A DNA stretch of 64,000 bases from Notospermus geniculatus (lineage: Eukaryota > Nemertea > Pilidiophora > Heteronemertea > Lineidae), in assembly GCA_002633025.1 (NCBI GenBank), contig NMRB01000472.1, positions 298,257-362,256 on the forward strand, in the 5' to 3' direction. Shown here piece after piece: positions 1-9,925 of this stretch; the stretch's first letter is position 1; each line of letters starts with the position of its first letter. A model generated the notes under the pieces. It had not been told where the DNA came from and did not search any database. It saw nothing but the letters and a program-made list of their open reading frames with translations. The position numbers and the translations under genes are program-made.

Positions 1-581
1 ACAGACCTTTGGGGACACCACTGAAGTGTTCGATTCCGATTTTTGTCAACTAACAGTGTTAGTAATTGCAAACATTTCAGCTGGAGAGAACCCAGCTCCC
101 CACAAGAGCATCAATTGAGATCTTATAATGCTGAGAAATGAAAATATATGATCAAATCATCTCTCATCCACCACTGTTGCCTTCTATGGTAAGCACAAAA
201 ATGCAAGGAATTACACTCATGAATTGGCAACTTCGATGAAAGTAAAACCACTACCGGTACTTACAGTTTTTACAGTTCTGTCGACCTGTCTCTATGCAGA
301 AAGCCCACAATATGACACTGGAATGTGGTCAGAGAAACTCCAAGTTCAACCATGCACAGTACAATATTCTTTACACTTTATAAGAAATGAAGCCACAACT
401 AAGTCAATGCTACAAACCATAAAAGGCAACAGCAGTTGGTCAGGTAAATATGTATTCAATTTCATAGCAGAGATGGCTTCTGGTCTAAGAACTCGAACCT
501 CACAGCAGGAGCTCATCTCAACTATGAAATGATCCCAATTTGAATAGAAGTCCTAATTGAAACAACTAAACCACATTAACA

Positions 582-703
582 TTATAATTCTTCCCTCTCC
601 TTTAAGCATCCCTTGCAAGTCTCGTCCCAATCAGACAAAATCCTCTTCAAATCCTTTACTTTCAGTTTCTTGAACTTCACTGTGGCCAAGTCTATCTTTT
701 TGT
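582..703 (-). CDS. manf: MANF coding exon 4 (SAP-like C-terminal domain and ER-retrieval-like end)
   Basis: The acceptor TTTACCTTTCAG precedes 703. Joined to exon 3 the frame reads [18 protein letters not shown], then [20 protein letters not shown] and LKEREEL, with a TAA stop at 584-582. The C-K-G-C motif is the conserved CXXC of the C-terminal SAP-like domain. The usual following helix (in human, SDYIRKINELMPKY and on) is absent. The last four residues, REEL, resemble KDEL-type retrieval signals. Confidence 0.88.
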
Positions 704-2465
704 CTGAAAGGTAAAGAAATATACAAGGTTAAAAGAATTTACAAGGATCTTTGAGATCTTATGACCTAAATTGATCATTCAGTTCCTCAAGCCACTTCGA
801 GTAAACTCTGTTTCTGGGTCTTGCTCCAGTGACCTGATGAGCATGTAGCTTCGATATCACAGTGAAACATCAGTGCAACCGACCCCCTAGTGATAAGCCT
901 AGAGGTATTGATAATCCATACATCCACTTTGATTACAATACTCAGCAATTAACCAACCTACTTCTCTACGTTCTGTTTGCCTTTGAATTCATCTCCATCC
1001 TTTGTGAAGAAGCTTGTTTATGTTTCCATGGTTACCAGTACACAAGTATCAAACAACCAATACTTAGACATGGTGAACAGAGGAGGCAGACACCAGAGTA
1101 TAGCCATACACAGTGAACTACATTCATCTCATTCTGGGGCATTTGGATCAAGCATATCATAAATGGCATCATTGCAGTATCAATGGGATGCCTGGTGCCA
1201 TGTCACTTTCATAGCTTTATCTTCCAACTTACCATATTTCAAATCACACACATTATCAATCTCGGCATGAATTTTGGCGCAGACTTTCCCAGCACAGAAA
1301 CTCAGGTTTGGCATAACCATCTTTATCATAATATATGCTTAACTACTAATTTAAAATAGTTTTCCCGAAGACTTTGTACTTGGGGGCTATTCCACCCCCT
1401 GGGGGGTGGAATAGCCTCGAGCACATGATTGTGTTTGCATACTCCTCCTGCCCCACGTAACATGTATGAGTCTAGATATGGCACCTGATTGCACTGTATA
1501 GGCATCTGCTAGAGTACTAAAAACATGTGTGGCCCTTGTCTTTCGTGTAATATAAAGTATACTTAGCAGTTTAGAAGTCCAGGTGGTCCACTTTCAGGGG
1601 TACATTTTTTTATTCCTTTGTTCATCAAGCTCTTGCTTGGCTACTGGTTACAGCAGAGGGATGATTCTTATTAGCAAATCGGAGGAGACCTTACTTAAGA
1701 CAAAGGCAGTGATAATTAGTTCCTCTGTCCAAAAACAGAGGGTAGAGGTGGCAATTGGTGTGAAGGGGGTGGAATTACCCCGGGTGTGGAATGGCCCCCC
1801 AGCCCCCTACCACCAGTGAAGTTACAGAGATCACAATACCAACAAATTTTGGAGCAAATCAGAGAGCTGGATTCCAGATTCACAGGGACAAGAGAGCACA
1901 CTGACATCACCACCACGGCTGTTTTGACAGTCTCCACACTTACAAATCGTTCATCTTTCCCTTTCTTGTGGATGGTTTTACAATCAGAGATAAGTTTTTC
2001 TTCTATTTTCTGCTGGTTGAACTTGATATCATCACTCAGGCTGTCCATGAATCGGGAGACGAACTTCACACACACTGGAATGAAGAATGAAGCATTTTTT
2101 AGGTCGTGAAACATGCATAAACAATCGGAGTCACAAAAAATTTCAGTGTTTAGGCAGGCTGGTTAGGCCTACATGGGCAAGGCTCTTACAAATAGGCCTA
2201 CGAGGCTAGGCCTTAGCCACAGCCATGGTGATAGCTAGGCCTAGGCCGTGCATCCCCATGATGATGAATGAATGAATCTGATCTGCTGAAGTGAATGGCA
2301 AAAACCTGTCACACCAAAACATGCAAAATGAGTCGAGAAAAAGGCAAAATACATACCTTCACAGTTGTCCTCTGTCTTGGGTTTCATGCCTTGAACTTGG
2401 GTGAATACGACACACACCAATACTGCAAGCCACGACCACCACTGAACGCATTCTGACCAGTTCAT
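582..2465 (-). CDS. manf: MANF/ARMET-like neurotrophic factor gene, four coding exons
   Basis: This gene encodes a small ER-luminal/secreted protein of the MANF/CDNF family, which buffers ER stress and promotes cell survival. Reading leftward, the exons are 2465-2357, 2074-1944, about 1320-1233 and 703-582. All donors are GT. The phases are consistent and the joined frame is open for about 149 codons. The family is recognised from NCEVCVKF followed by the helical saposin-like segment, the cysteine spacing, [14 protein letters not shown], and the CKGC (CXXC) motif preceded by ILSDWDET, all in the order expected of MANF. Two departures stand out. The segment that in other MANFs starts the third exon (the CYYIG region) was not found. 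The protein also stops soon after CKGC with REEL, which resembles the RTDL/RSEL ER-retrieval ends of human and fly MANF. The gene is divergent from the plus-strand gene at 4.3 kb. Family assignment is firm; completeness is uncertain. Confidence 0.9.
1233..1320 (-). CDS. manf: MANF coding exon 3 (shortened)
   Basis: The donor is clear (AAATATG|GTAAGT, exon end at 1233). The frame encodes [12 protein letters not shown], then [15 protein letters not shown], matching the family's PVEKICEKL...QICELKY segment. The left boundary is weak. A phase-compatible acceptor would be ATAAAG|ATG at 1320, but it lacks a good pyrimidine tract, and an in-frame TAA lies a few codons further upstream. In other animals this exon is about 141 nt and begins with C-Y-Y-I-G; here only about 88 nt are open. 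I am sure of the 3' two thirds and unsure of the start. Confidence 0.7.
1382..1800. mobile_element. Putative foldback element inside MANF intron 2
   Basis: The two ends are imperfect inverted copies: GGGGGCTATTCCACCCCC at the left, and the reverse complement of a CATTCCACACCCGGGG-type end at the right. The left end also folds on itself (1386-1416). It lies exactly in the interval where the missing first half of MANF exon 3 would be expected. No coding capacity was seen. Boundaries are approximate. Confidence 0.5.
1944..2074 (-). CDS. manf: MANF coding exon 2 (saposin-like N-terminal domain)
   Basis: The acceptor is TTCATTCCAG, with the exon starting at 2074; the donor GTAAGT begins at 1943. 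It encodes [12 protein letters not shown], then a [15 protein letters not shown] helix and [12 protein letters not shown], ending in phase 0. This matches the human segment that runs from VCISYLGRF to GKENRL in length and cysteine placement. The next expected motif, C-Y-Y-I-G, is not found directly after this exon. Confidence 0.9.
2357..2465 (-). CDS. manf: MANF coding exon 1 (signal peptide)
   Basis: The exon starts at the ATG at 2465-2463; an in-frame GTG two codons upstream is ignored because eukaryotic initiation needs ATG. It encodes 36 residues: a short N-terminus (MNWSECVQ), a hydrophobic core ([11 protein letters not shown]) that looks like a cleavable signal peptide, and then the start of the mature protein ending in EDNCE. 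It closes with the donor G|GTATGT at 2356-2355, one base into a codon. The next exon completes that codon as Val, giving NCEVCVKF, equivalent to the DCEVCI start of the family's first CXXC. Confidence 0.88.
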
Positions 2466-4280
2466 TTTCACTTGACTTTTTGTGATCTTCTGCTGTGTGG
2501 TGACAAAACAAGCCGCCCCTTCAAACGGCGATATCTCCCTTGAACAGTCTTAGAAATCAACCAAACTGGCTCTAAACGATCTTTGTATGTTAGTTTAGAT
2601 GAATATTGTCTTGACTAAGTGATGACGACAGTATTTCGTCAGAAAACAAAGGTAAATTTCGGTGAAAAATCGACGTGGTCTGCTCAGCTGGTACACACAC
2701 ACATGCAGACTGTACAGGTACATGTACAGTTGGCGAGATCTGATTGGTCCGCGTCATCCCGTTACCGGCATGTGGCTTCACGAGATTCAAGATGTCAGCG
2801 CCCATAGGAGCGGGTCGGTCTAAAATAGGGGTACCACCGGTTAGTGTAAAATGCGCGGCTGGAACTCGCACCTGAAACGGAGATACCACCAGTCAGATCG
2901 AACATTTCTCTCCAGATGGCGGGATTGAATACCAAGGAGAATACCGGACATGTGTTTTTGGTGGTGGTGGTGGNNNNNNNNNNNNNNNNNNNNNNNNNNN
3001 NNNNNNNNNNNNNNNNNNNNNNNNNNNNNNNNNNNNNNNNNNNNNNNNNNNNNNNNNNNNNNNNNNNNNNNNNNNNNNNNNNNNNNNNNNNNNNNNNNNN
3101 NNNNNNNNNNNNNNNNNNNNNNNNNNNNNNNNNNNNNNNNNNNNNNNNNNNNNNNNNNNNNNNNNNNNNNNNNNNNNNNNNNTTCGCTTTGATTTTAATT
3201 AAAAACTTAATTCACAGAGGATTTCCGGTGGAATTTCTTGTATTTTGATCAAGGTAAGTGATTGTCAAAGCAGGTAACTCTACTCCAAATGGTCAGCCAT
3301 AAGTCAAAAAGTCTACTATATGGCCACTGTGTACAGTGGCCCGTTCTTTTTTATTGCTTTCACTCGCATGTCAAGAAAAAATTTCCATTCCATATCACTT
3401 TTTCTCCCCTATCCAATTCTTAAGCCTTATATCGTGTGGGAGATATGGACCTGCTGGAACCCGAGGCCAACATCATTTCTTGATCTGATGCTGACGTAAC
3501 AAGAACTCCAGTGATGTATAGGCCTACGCAAACATGGACTTGATTAAAAAGGAGTCCTAAACTAACAGAAACTTCATTGTTTTTCTCTCGTCAGCTTGGT
3601 AATAATGATTTCTAGGGATAGGCCTACCATCCTTCCTGCTACACCCGTTACAAAGTCATCGCCCCATTCCCTGTCAATGGAAAGGAGCGTTGTCGATCAC
3701 AGGTCGAGACAAGATATGCTTGAAATTGTGTTGTTTGGTGCACCCGACCATACCCCCATACGGACGTCATGCTTGGCAGTGGTGACTCAATGTAAAACGT
3801 CCCCAACAAGCCAAGCGGAAAAATCGGGTATAGAAGTCTCCATAACCCAACCAAATTGCCAGCGCATTATCAAATTGTGTACAAAAGTATATGAGAACAT
3901 TCAACGCTAATATGCGAAAATTATATGACCTCAGCAGGCTTAGCTTTTGTCGATAGCCAGGCCTAATCCGAACGCAGACGACAGCGGGTTCATGGGACAT
4001 ACGGGCAACTTGTGCGTATTTGAAGAAAAAGGGACAAAATCTACTGTTATTCGCAGAGAGAGCCCCCTTTCCCCAACATTCTGTCATGTCGTCTGCATTT
4101 TTTTCTTTCTTTTCTTCTCGGCGAGTTAATGTTTCCCAACTGCTGGGAAACAGATGTAAAATAAATAATCGCGTGATATTGACATGGTTTACTGGCGCCC
4201 AACACCGACATTGATCAGACGTGACGTCCTGTCCTTCTGTACGGAGACATATCGTCTGAATACATTTTCTCCTTTTTCAG
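2466..4280. other. Intergenic region between the divergent MANF and 4.3-kb genes
   Basis: This interval separates two genes that point away from each other, so it should hold both promoters. It contains a gap (2974-3182) preceded by a short GGT/GTG run. Several open frames up to about 105 codons (for example 3596-3910 plus) show no recognisable motif. A 5' non-coding exon of the plus-strand gene is expected here, because its first coding exon is preceded by a splice acceptor. No TATA box or other core element can be assigned with confidence. Confidence 0.5.
2974..3182. other. Assembly gap (209 N)
   Basis: A run of Ns lies between the MANF 5' end and the plus-strand gene. The sequence just before it is a GGT/GTG run. 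Confidence 0.99.
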
Positions 4281-4707
4281 GTGTGTTGACCAAGATGTCG
4301 ACAACATCACTGCCAAAGATTAGTCCAAAAGAGACACCGGTCTCGTCCCCTCCACCGTCCAGCAAGAGTGTCCATGCGAACGTGTGTACGCCACCAAAGA
4401 TCGCCGTACCAACGGCCATGATGAAACCGAGGACGCTCCAAAACATCAACATACCATCAGTGTATCAACCCTTCCCCCCTCAGCTGATCACTGCAGTGGA
4501 AAATGAGGACTTTGTGAAAATTCCGCATAAAGTGAACCCCCTCCGGCCGGCCCCGCCTGAGAGACGTACGGCTATGTTAGAGACAATCGACCCTCACTTT
4601 GAAAACCACAAGAGATCCGAACTCATGCAGAAGATGCACAGAAGTCGATACCACACGGCTTATCAGAAATGGGCCTACGGATCTCCGGCTGAACGGGAAA
4701 TATATAG
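4281..4707 (+). CDS. First coding exon of the unrecognised charged protein
   Basis: A strong acceptor (TTTTCTCCTTTTTCAG) ends at 4280. The chosen start is the ATG at 4295 (context CCAAGATGT); the frame stays open upstream, but that part is before the acceptor. The donor is TATAG|GTAAGT with the exon ending at 4707 after two bases of a codon. The next exon completes it as Arg, reading IYR|RLMREG. It encodes 137 residues plus the split codon, beginning MSTTSLPKISPKET. Confidence 0.78.
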
Positions 4708-7700
4708 GTAAGTGAATGTTTCGCTTCATCTGGACTGGCCTAGGACGAATCCTTGGGCACCTCCGGGGACAACCCGACTCGGGGTTACCTCTTTGACAAT
4801 CTCCCAACACATTCATCCGCCTTTTGATCCGTCGGATCGATTGCGACATAATCGAAGCCAAAACAGCCAGTACTGCGCATTTTGTAATGTAATGTAGGAG
4901 GAAACTGGTTCATATGTCCCGCGACGAATCAACCAGAAGTCCCTACACCGAGGAAGCGTCAGGCAGTTAGTGGCTTTCTGTTATTGACACAGCTATTTGC
5001 TTTCAATATTTGCAAAGTTATTCGGTAGAGACTTTTGAGTCACAGCCTTCAGAAGGCCGACAAGACGTCCTGTGTAAACGACCGCGGAGAATAGAAATCA
5101 GTTCATAATTCATGACTAGGCCTACAGCTTGGTATTAAAGCATACATTAGGTTAAAACGAACGTCAAACCATGCAGAAATAAGTGGCGGATAGAAATTCA
5201 CAAAATTTCGTCCTAAACGGGACGCCAATATATTCGCGGGTCAACTCGAAATGTCCATTAAAATATGGAGTGATTGATTGAAAAATAATTTCCTGCCACC
5301 CCTCAGGCGATGTACACATTTATACTAGAGTTAATAAATTGGTATAAATACACCTAAACCTTGAATAAATAAATCCTTTCCCTCGTCTCCAGCATAATAA
5401 TACACTGGTTAGCCTTATCTAATATTTATTATTGGTATTAGTTCTGAACAGAAGGTGTATGCATTAACCATAGATTTGGAATTGATCTTGAGGCGATGTG
5501 ATTGTAAAGGTTTGGTTAAAGACCGCACCTCAGTGGTCATAAAACCCAATGGAGTGACTTTGTTTACGCGGGTTGCCAGAATAATGGGTTAATTTTTAAA
5601 ATCAACCATTTAATTCCCACTGTTGGCTACTAAAACATATTGGTGGTTTCGATCCTTGTACTACATATGAAATATTGAAATGAATGCGACAATGGGAAGT
5701 AATATTGGAATACAGCAAAATAGCTTGCATATTTCATACAATATGGATATTATACTGGTCCCCATGGAATCATGTGGATTTATGGCAGAAACCAAGGACC
5801 AATACCTTCCAACAACCCGACGTGACAGTTCTCATGCTATCAGGAAGCATCAGTCAATGAGGCTGACGGCTGGCGTCAAGTCAGGCGTTCTCCATCTGCC
5901 TTCTGGGATCAATAACTAATGAATCCAGCAGAGTCCAACACCATTAAATGTTAACAATATTGCCGAGTGAATATTGACTGAACTGTCTCACTTACACGTC
6001 AGATAAACAGCCTCCAACCAACAGGTTGTATGATGCACTAACATAACAAGTGGTTTTTTGCTTTCCAACTAAAAACTTCGTTTCTCGATCACAACCGTTA
6101 GTCATTGGTCATGATTGTAATGGCCGCGCCTTTTGACAGCAAGGCCCTAATCCTGAGTGTTGGAGCAAATTCCTAAGTATGAATTCGCCGGTAACAAGCT
6201 TCAGACGTTAACAACAGCAGGTGCCCCATTTTCACAAAACCACAATGGCCCCCAAAGTAGCCATCTTAAAAATGGCCGCCAAAGCGGCCATCTTTGCTCC
6301 TTGGTTTATGTGCCAAAATACGTCATCAGTAATGCGTGCAGTTTTCCATGTCATGAACATAATTTCATGTCAAAATGGACAGATTAAAACTCCTTAAATC
6401 ACAAGTGTGTCCATTTATACAAGGTATTAGACTTGTGCATTGACAGAATAACATGTGTTCACAATCAGAAGACCGACGGTGCACAATCAAGCCAAGTTTG
6501 CTTTTGAATCTTTTTGGGAGCAATATTGTTAGCTCATGTACACTCTCTTTCGTATGTATATAATCCATAGTGACCCCGAAGAAGTGTCCTGAATAAAGTT
6601 CTCAAAGGCTTTTGCAGGTCTTATACACGACTAAGCCCATTTGCTGTAAGTTTAATTGGTAGGCGATTTCTGATGAGCTCCCTCAGGCATGGCGACCAGT
6701 ATAAGTAGATTTTATTGTATAGGGAGGGTAATCTTCACCTCATTAATTAGTCATAATAGCCCGGGGTGGGGATTGTGAGGGGTTGGGTAGAGAGGACAGA
6801 CGGGGACGTTGTATGCTAAGGCTGGGGAAAAGATCTCCGTATCACGAAGTATGACTTCGTCACGAGAATTAGAGAACGATATTCATAATTAAGAAGTTAG
6901 GAATAAAGTTTGACTGACACGTCTTGGGCCCAAAACCTGTCACCTGTGGCGAAACAGAATCTCGCGCTCGCCGTCACCCAACCAAATGATGAAGTTTCAT
7001 TCTTCTCTTTCGCAGACGATTGATGCGCGAAGGTCTGAAAGAGCAGATGACGGATCGGGACAACCTGACGCGGCAGACGTTCGATGCCAGGGTGAGGGAA
7101 TCTGAGCTGGCCGTACAGAAAGATAGAGATGATCTCATAAAAGATGCCCAGGACTATAAAAGTCATCACAATCAAATGAAGACGTTTAGAGACGCGAATA
7201 AATCGGTAGGTTGGCTCGTTACGTTGCTGTAAGGTGTTTATGAGTGACAACATAGGCAACGTTGGAAGAGATAGGCCGACAAGCTTCTAGAACTTCGATT
7301 GATGTCGTTCGAAGATTCAATTTACCCAAAGGTTCACAGCCAAACACACAATGCAGTGTCTTCACCATCATAGCAGAAGCACATCCCAAGCTTTTATTGT
7401 CCCCTGCAAGATATGACGACGTTCCCGCTGCACGTTGACTGGTCCTCTGACCAAGTACCACTCCGCTGTACAAGTTTAGCAGAGCGGTAGCCTACGTGGA
7501 CAGGGAACCAGTCTATACCAATAGCCGAAAAAAAAACAATCTATTCTCGTCCCCAGGGTGTTGGCCACAGCTCATTCACGTACACTTTTAAGACGTTGTC
7601 GATGATTTGGTTATCTATTATGATGTCTTTCAGCNGGTAGGCGATGTCTGATGAGCTCCCTCAGGCATGGCGACCAGTATAAGTAGATTTTATTGTATAG

Positions 7701-9925
7701 GGAGGGTAATCGTCACCTCATTAATTAGTCATAATAGCCCGGGGTGAGGATTGTCAGGGGTTGGGTAGAGAGGACAGATGGGGACGTTGTGTGCAAAGGC
7801 TGGGGAAAAGATCTACGTATTTGATACTATCACGAAGTATGACTTCGTCACGAGAATTAGAGAACGATATTCATAATTAAGAAGTTAGGAATAAAGTTTG
7901 ACTGACAAGTCTTGGGCCCAAAACCTGTCACCTGTGGTGAAACAGAATCTCGCGCTCGCCGTCACCCAACCAAATGATGAAGTTGCATTCTTCTCTTTCG
8001 CAGACGATTGATGCGCGAAGGTCTGAAAGAGCAGATGACGGATCGGGACAACCTGACGCGGCAGACGTTCGACGCCAGGGTGAGAGAATCTGAGCTGGCC
8101 GTACAGAAAGATAGAGATGATCTCGTAAAAGATGCCCAGGACTATAAAAGTCATCACAATCAAATGAAGACGTTTAGAGACGCGAATAAATCGGTAGGTT
8201 GACTCATTACGTTTCTGTAAGGTGTTTATGAGTGAAAAGGGAGGCAACGTTGGAAGAGGTAGGCCGACAGGCTTCTAGAACTTCGATTGATGTCGTTCGA
8301 AGATTAACTTCACCGAAAGGTTTACAGCCAAATACACAATGCAGTGTCTTCACCATCATAGCAGAAGCACATCCCAAGCTTTTATTGTCCCCTGCAAGAT
8401 ATGACGACGTTCCCGCTGCACTTTCACTGGTCCTCTGACCAAGTACCACTCCGCTGTACAAGTTTAGCAGAGCGGTAGCCTACGTGGACAGAAAACCAGT
8501 CTATACCAATAGCCGAAAAAACAATCTGATCGTCCCCAGGGTGTTGCCCACAGCTCATTCACGTACACTTTTAAGACGTTGTCGATGATTGTTTATCTAT
8601 TATGATGTCTTTCAGCTGATGGAGAGGCGGTGGGCCCACACGGCCAATAGCAGACGCCGAGAGATACGCTACGAGAGAGAAATAACTCAGTTTAATCCAA
8701 TAAATTGGAGCTGCTCATTGACATAATCAAAATCCGGTCTGCATATTAGCTTTTCTATGCATGGCATGCGAGACCTATCAACTCTATCTAATTTTGCATG
8801 GAATCAAATGCATGACGTAGCTTTTCGACTATCGTGAGATCATGGCACCTATGACGCGCCTTCTTCTCTCACTGGCCGTCTCATGCTCTCTTCTGTAGGC
8901 GCACGACTTCAAATATGGCCGCCAGTCGGCCATTTTGAAAACTTGGCTTTTCCTATCTTCAGTTTCCGGTGAAGTTTCTTTAGTAATGCATGGTTAGCAC
9001 ACAGGACGGTGAGAGTCGCCATGGTTTCATGACGATTTTACATTTCAGGACTCTAGAACAGATTTCCACTTTTCATTAGACCTGTGGCAAGCAAGCACAC
9101 TTTAATATGGGCGGCAAAACATGCATGGATGGGGGATTGTGAAGTGTTAATTCTCTGTTCGTGTTGTGGTTGTTGCCCGTCGACCGTGTACTTCTGCACG
9201 TTACCACCACGCCATGAGGCCATGTTTTTTTGTTGAAAACTTTTCAAATTATTGTCTCGGCAGGAAATATTATAGTGAATATTATAATGAATATTATAAT
9301 GAACTTTCAGCAACCAAACTAGTTTCGCTATTATTACCATTTTCTTACGTGTGTTTAACCCAAATTTCGTTTTTGAGTTTGAACAGATTCGTCTAACCCA
9401 CATTTCTTTCAATGTGTCCCCCACCTAGTACGGGACCTAGTACAATCATTTTTTCGGACAAAATCGATGAAAATTCAGAATGCTTTTTCTTATGAGTATG
9501 CATTTATGAACAGGAAGAGCCTCGCTGTCTGCCGACCAGGACAAAATGCGCATCAATACCATTGCTGGGCAACTGATGGACTGGCAGACGACAATGGATG
9601 ACTGTCAATATTCCGATTCTTTGTTGTCGTCAAGTCACATCCGAATCATCTTGGCGACGACGAAGCATTTACGGATTGATTTCTGTTACGTCATATGAGT
9701 GGCTAGGCCAATGCGTGCCAATGAAATGTGTTTGTTCCTAGGCAACTTAGTGTCGCTATGGCAACCTTGACTATCAAAGGATTACTTTCATTACAATCTC
9801 CTCTTTCTTTCCAGTTAATGGAAGAACAGTGGAACTGGAACCGCCGAAACCGCTACCTGACCTGGCGACATGAGGAGGAACTGCTCAGGTACAACCCAAT
9901 AAACTGGAGCTGTTCCATGAAGTAA
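4281..9925 (+). CDS. Unrecognised gene encoding a charged, helix-rich protein (about 237 aa)
   Basis: The spliced model is 4281-4707 (ATG at 4295), 7016-7205 or its copy 8004-8193, then 8616-8726 or 9815-9925. All junctions are GT-AG and phases agree. The N-terminal 60 residues are Pro/Ser/Thr-rich and probably disordered. A segment around PFPPQLITAVENEDF follows, and from about residue 95 onward the protein is rich in Arg, Lys, Glu and Gln with the periodicity of long helices (RSELMQKMHRSRYHTAYQKW; MREGLKEQMTDRDNL). Both candidate C-termini end in NPINWSCS plus one or two residues. There is no signal peptide and no membrane segment. I do not recognise the family. The highly charged single-helix character would fit a cytoskeletal or ciliary accessory protein, but that is only a guess. 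Confidence 0.75.
4708..6657 (+). other. Intron 1 of the unrecognised gene
   Basis: This is AT-rich intronic sequence. Open frames at 5680-5919 and 6157-6387 have no splice support or recognisable motif. Around 6240-6300 there is a small internally repetitive stretch with GGCCGCC and its complement (AAAATGGCCGCC / GGCGGCCAT-like), which recurs at 8900-8940. No gene feature was seen. Confidence 0.5.
7016..7205 (+). CDS. Second coding exon, copy 1
   Basis: The acceptor is TTCTCTTTCGCAG and the donor TCG|GTAGGT. The exon encodes RLMREGLKEQMTDRDN, then LTRQTFDARVRESELAVQKD and RDDLIKDAQDYKSHHNQM, ending in phase 0. It is 190 nt, not a multiple of three, so it cannot be spliced in tandem with the copy at 8004 without a frameshift and an early stop. 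It differs from the other copy at the protein level only by Ile/Val in RDDL(I/V)KD. Confidence 0.75.
8004..8193 (+). CDS. Second coding exon, copy 2
   Basis: This is nearly identical to 7016-7205, with the same acceptor, donor and phase. It lies in the second copy of a roughly 980-bp direct duplication that begins right after a single N. Because the surrounding intron is duplicated with only scattered substitutions, this may be the other allele of the same exon rather than an extra exon. Confidence 0.75.
8616..8726 (+). CDS. Candidate alternative last exon A
   Basis: The acceptor is GATGTCTTTCAG. The exon is 37 codons including TAA: LMERRWAHTANSRRREIRYE, then REITQFNPINWSCSLT. It joins the second exon in phase 0. 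It is clearly related to the exon at 9815: same length, starts LME, ends NPINWSCS. It may be an alternative last exon or a duplicated one kept as an isoform. Confidence 0.7.
   Translation: MMERRWAHTANSRRREIRYEREITQFNPINWSCSLT
9815..9925 (+). CDS. Candidate alternative last exon B
   Basis: The acceptor is CTCCTCTTTCTTTCCAG. The exon is 37 codons including TAA: LMEEQWNWNRRNRYLTW, then RHEEELLRYNPINWSCSMK. It is the same length and phase as exon A at 8616. The nearest AATAAA downstream on this strand is near 10812. Confidence 0.7.
   Translation, partial: LMEEQWNWNRRNRYLTWRHEEELLRYNPINWSCSMK

Larger units (their letters stand above)
6658..8616. repeat. Direct tandem duplication of about 980 bp, broken by one N
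   Basis: Copy 1 is 6658-7634 and copy 2 is 7636-8616, separated by a single N at 7635. Both start GGTAGGCGAT(T/G)TCTGATG and both run to GATGTCTTTCAGC. Each contains the 190-nt coding exon. They differ by scattered substitutions and a 10-bp insertion (TTGATACTAT) in copy 2 near 7830. Copy 1 is cut exactly at the N. Confidence 0.95.

Noticed and set aside
9571-9690. A possible third last exon starting LMDWQ
   Set aside because: The sequence before it is CAA rather than an AG acceptor, and the C-terminus lacks NPINWSCS.
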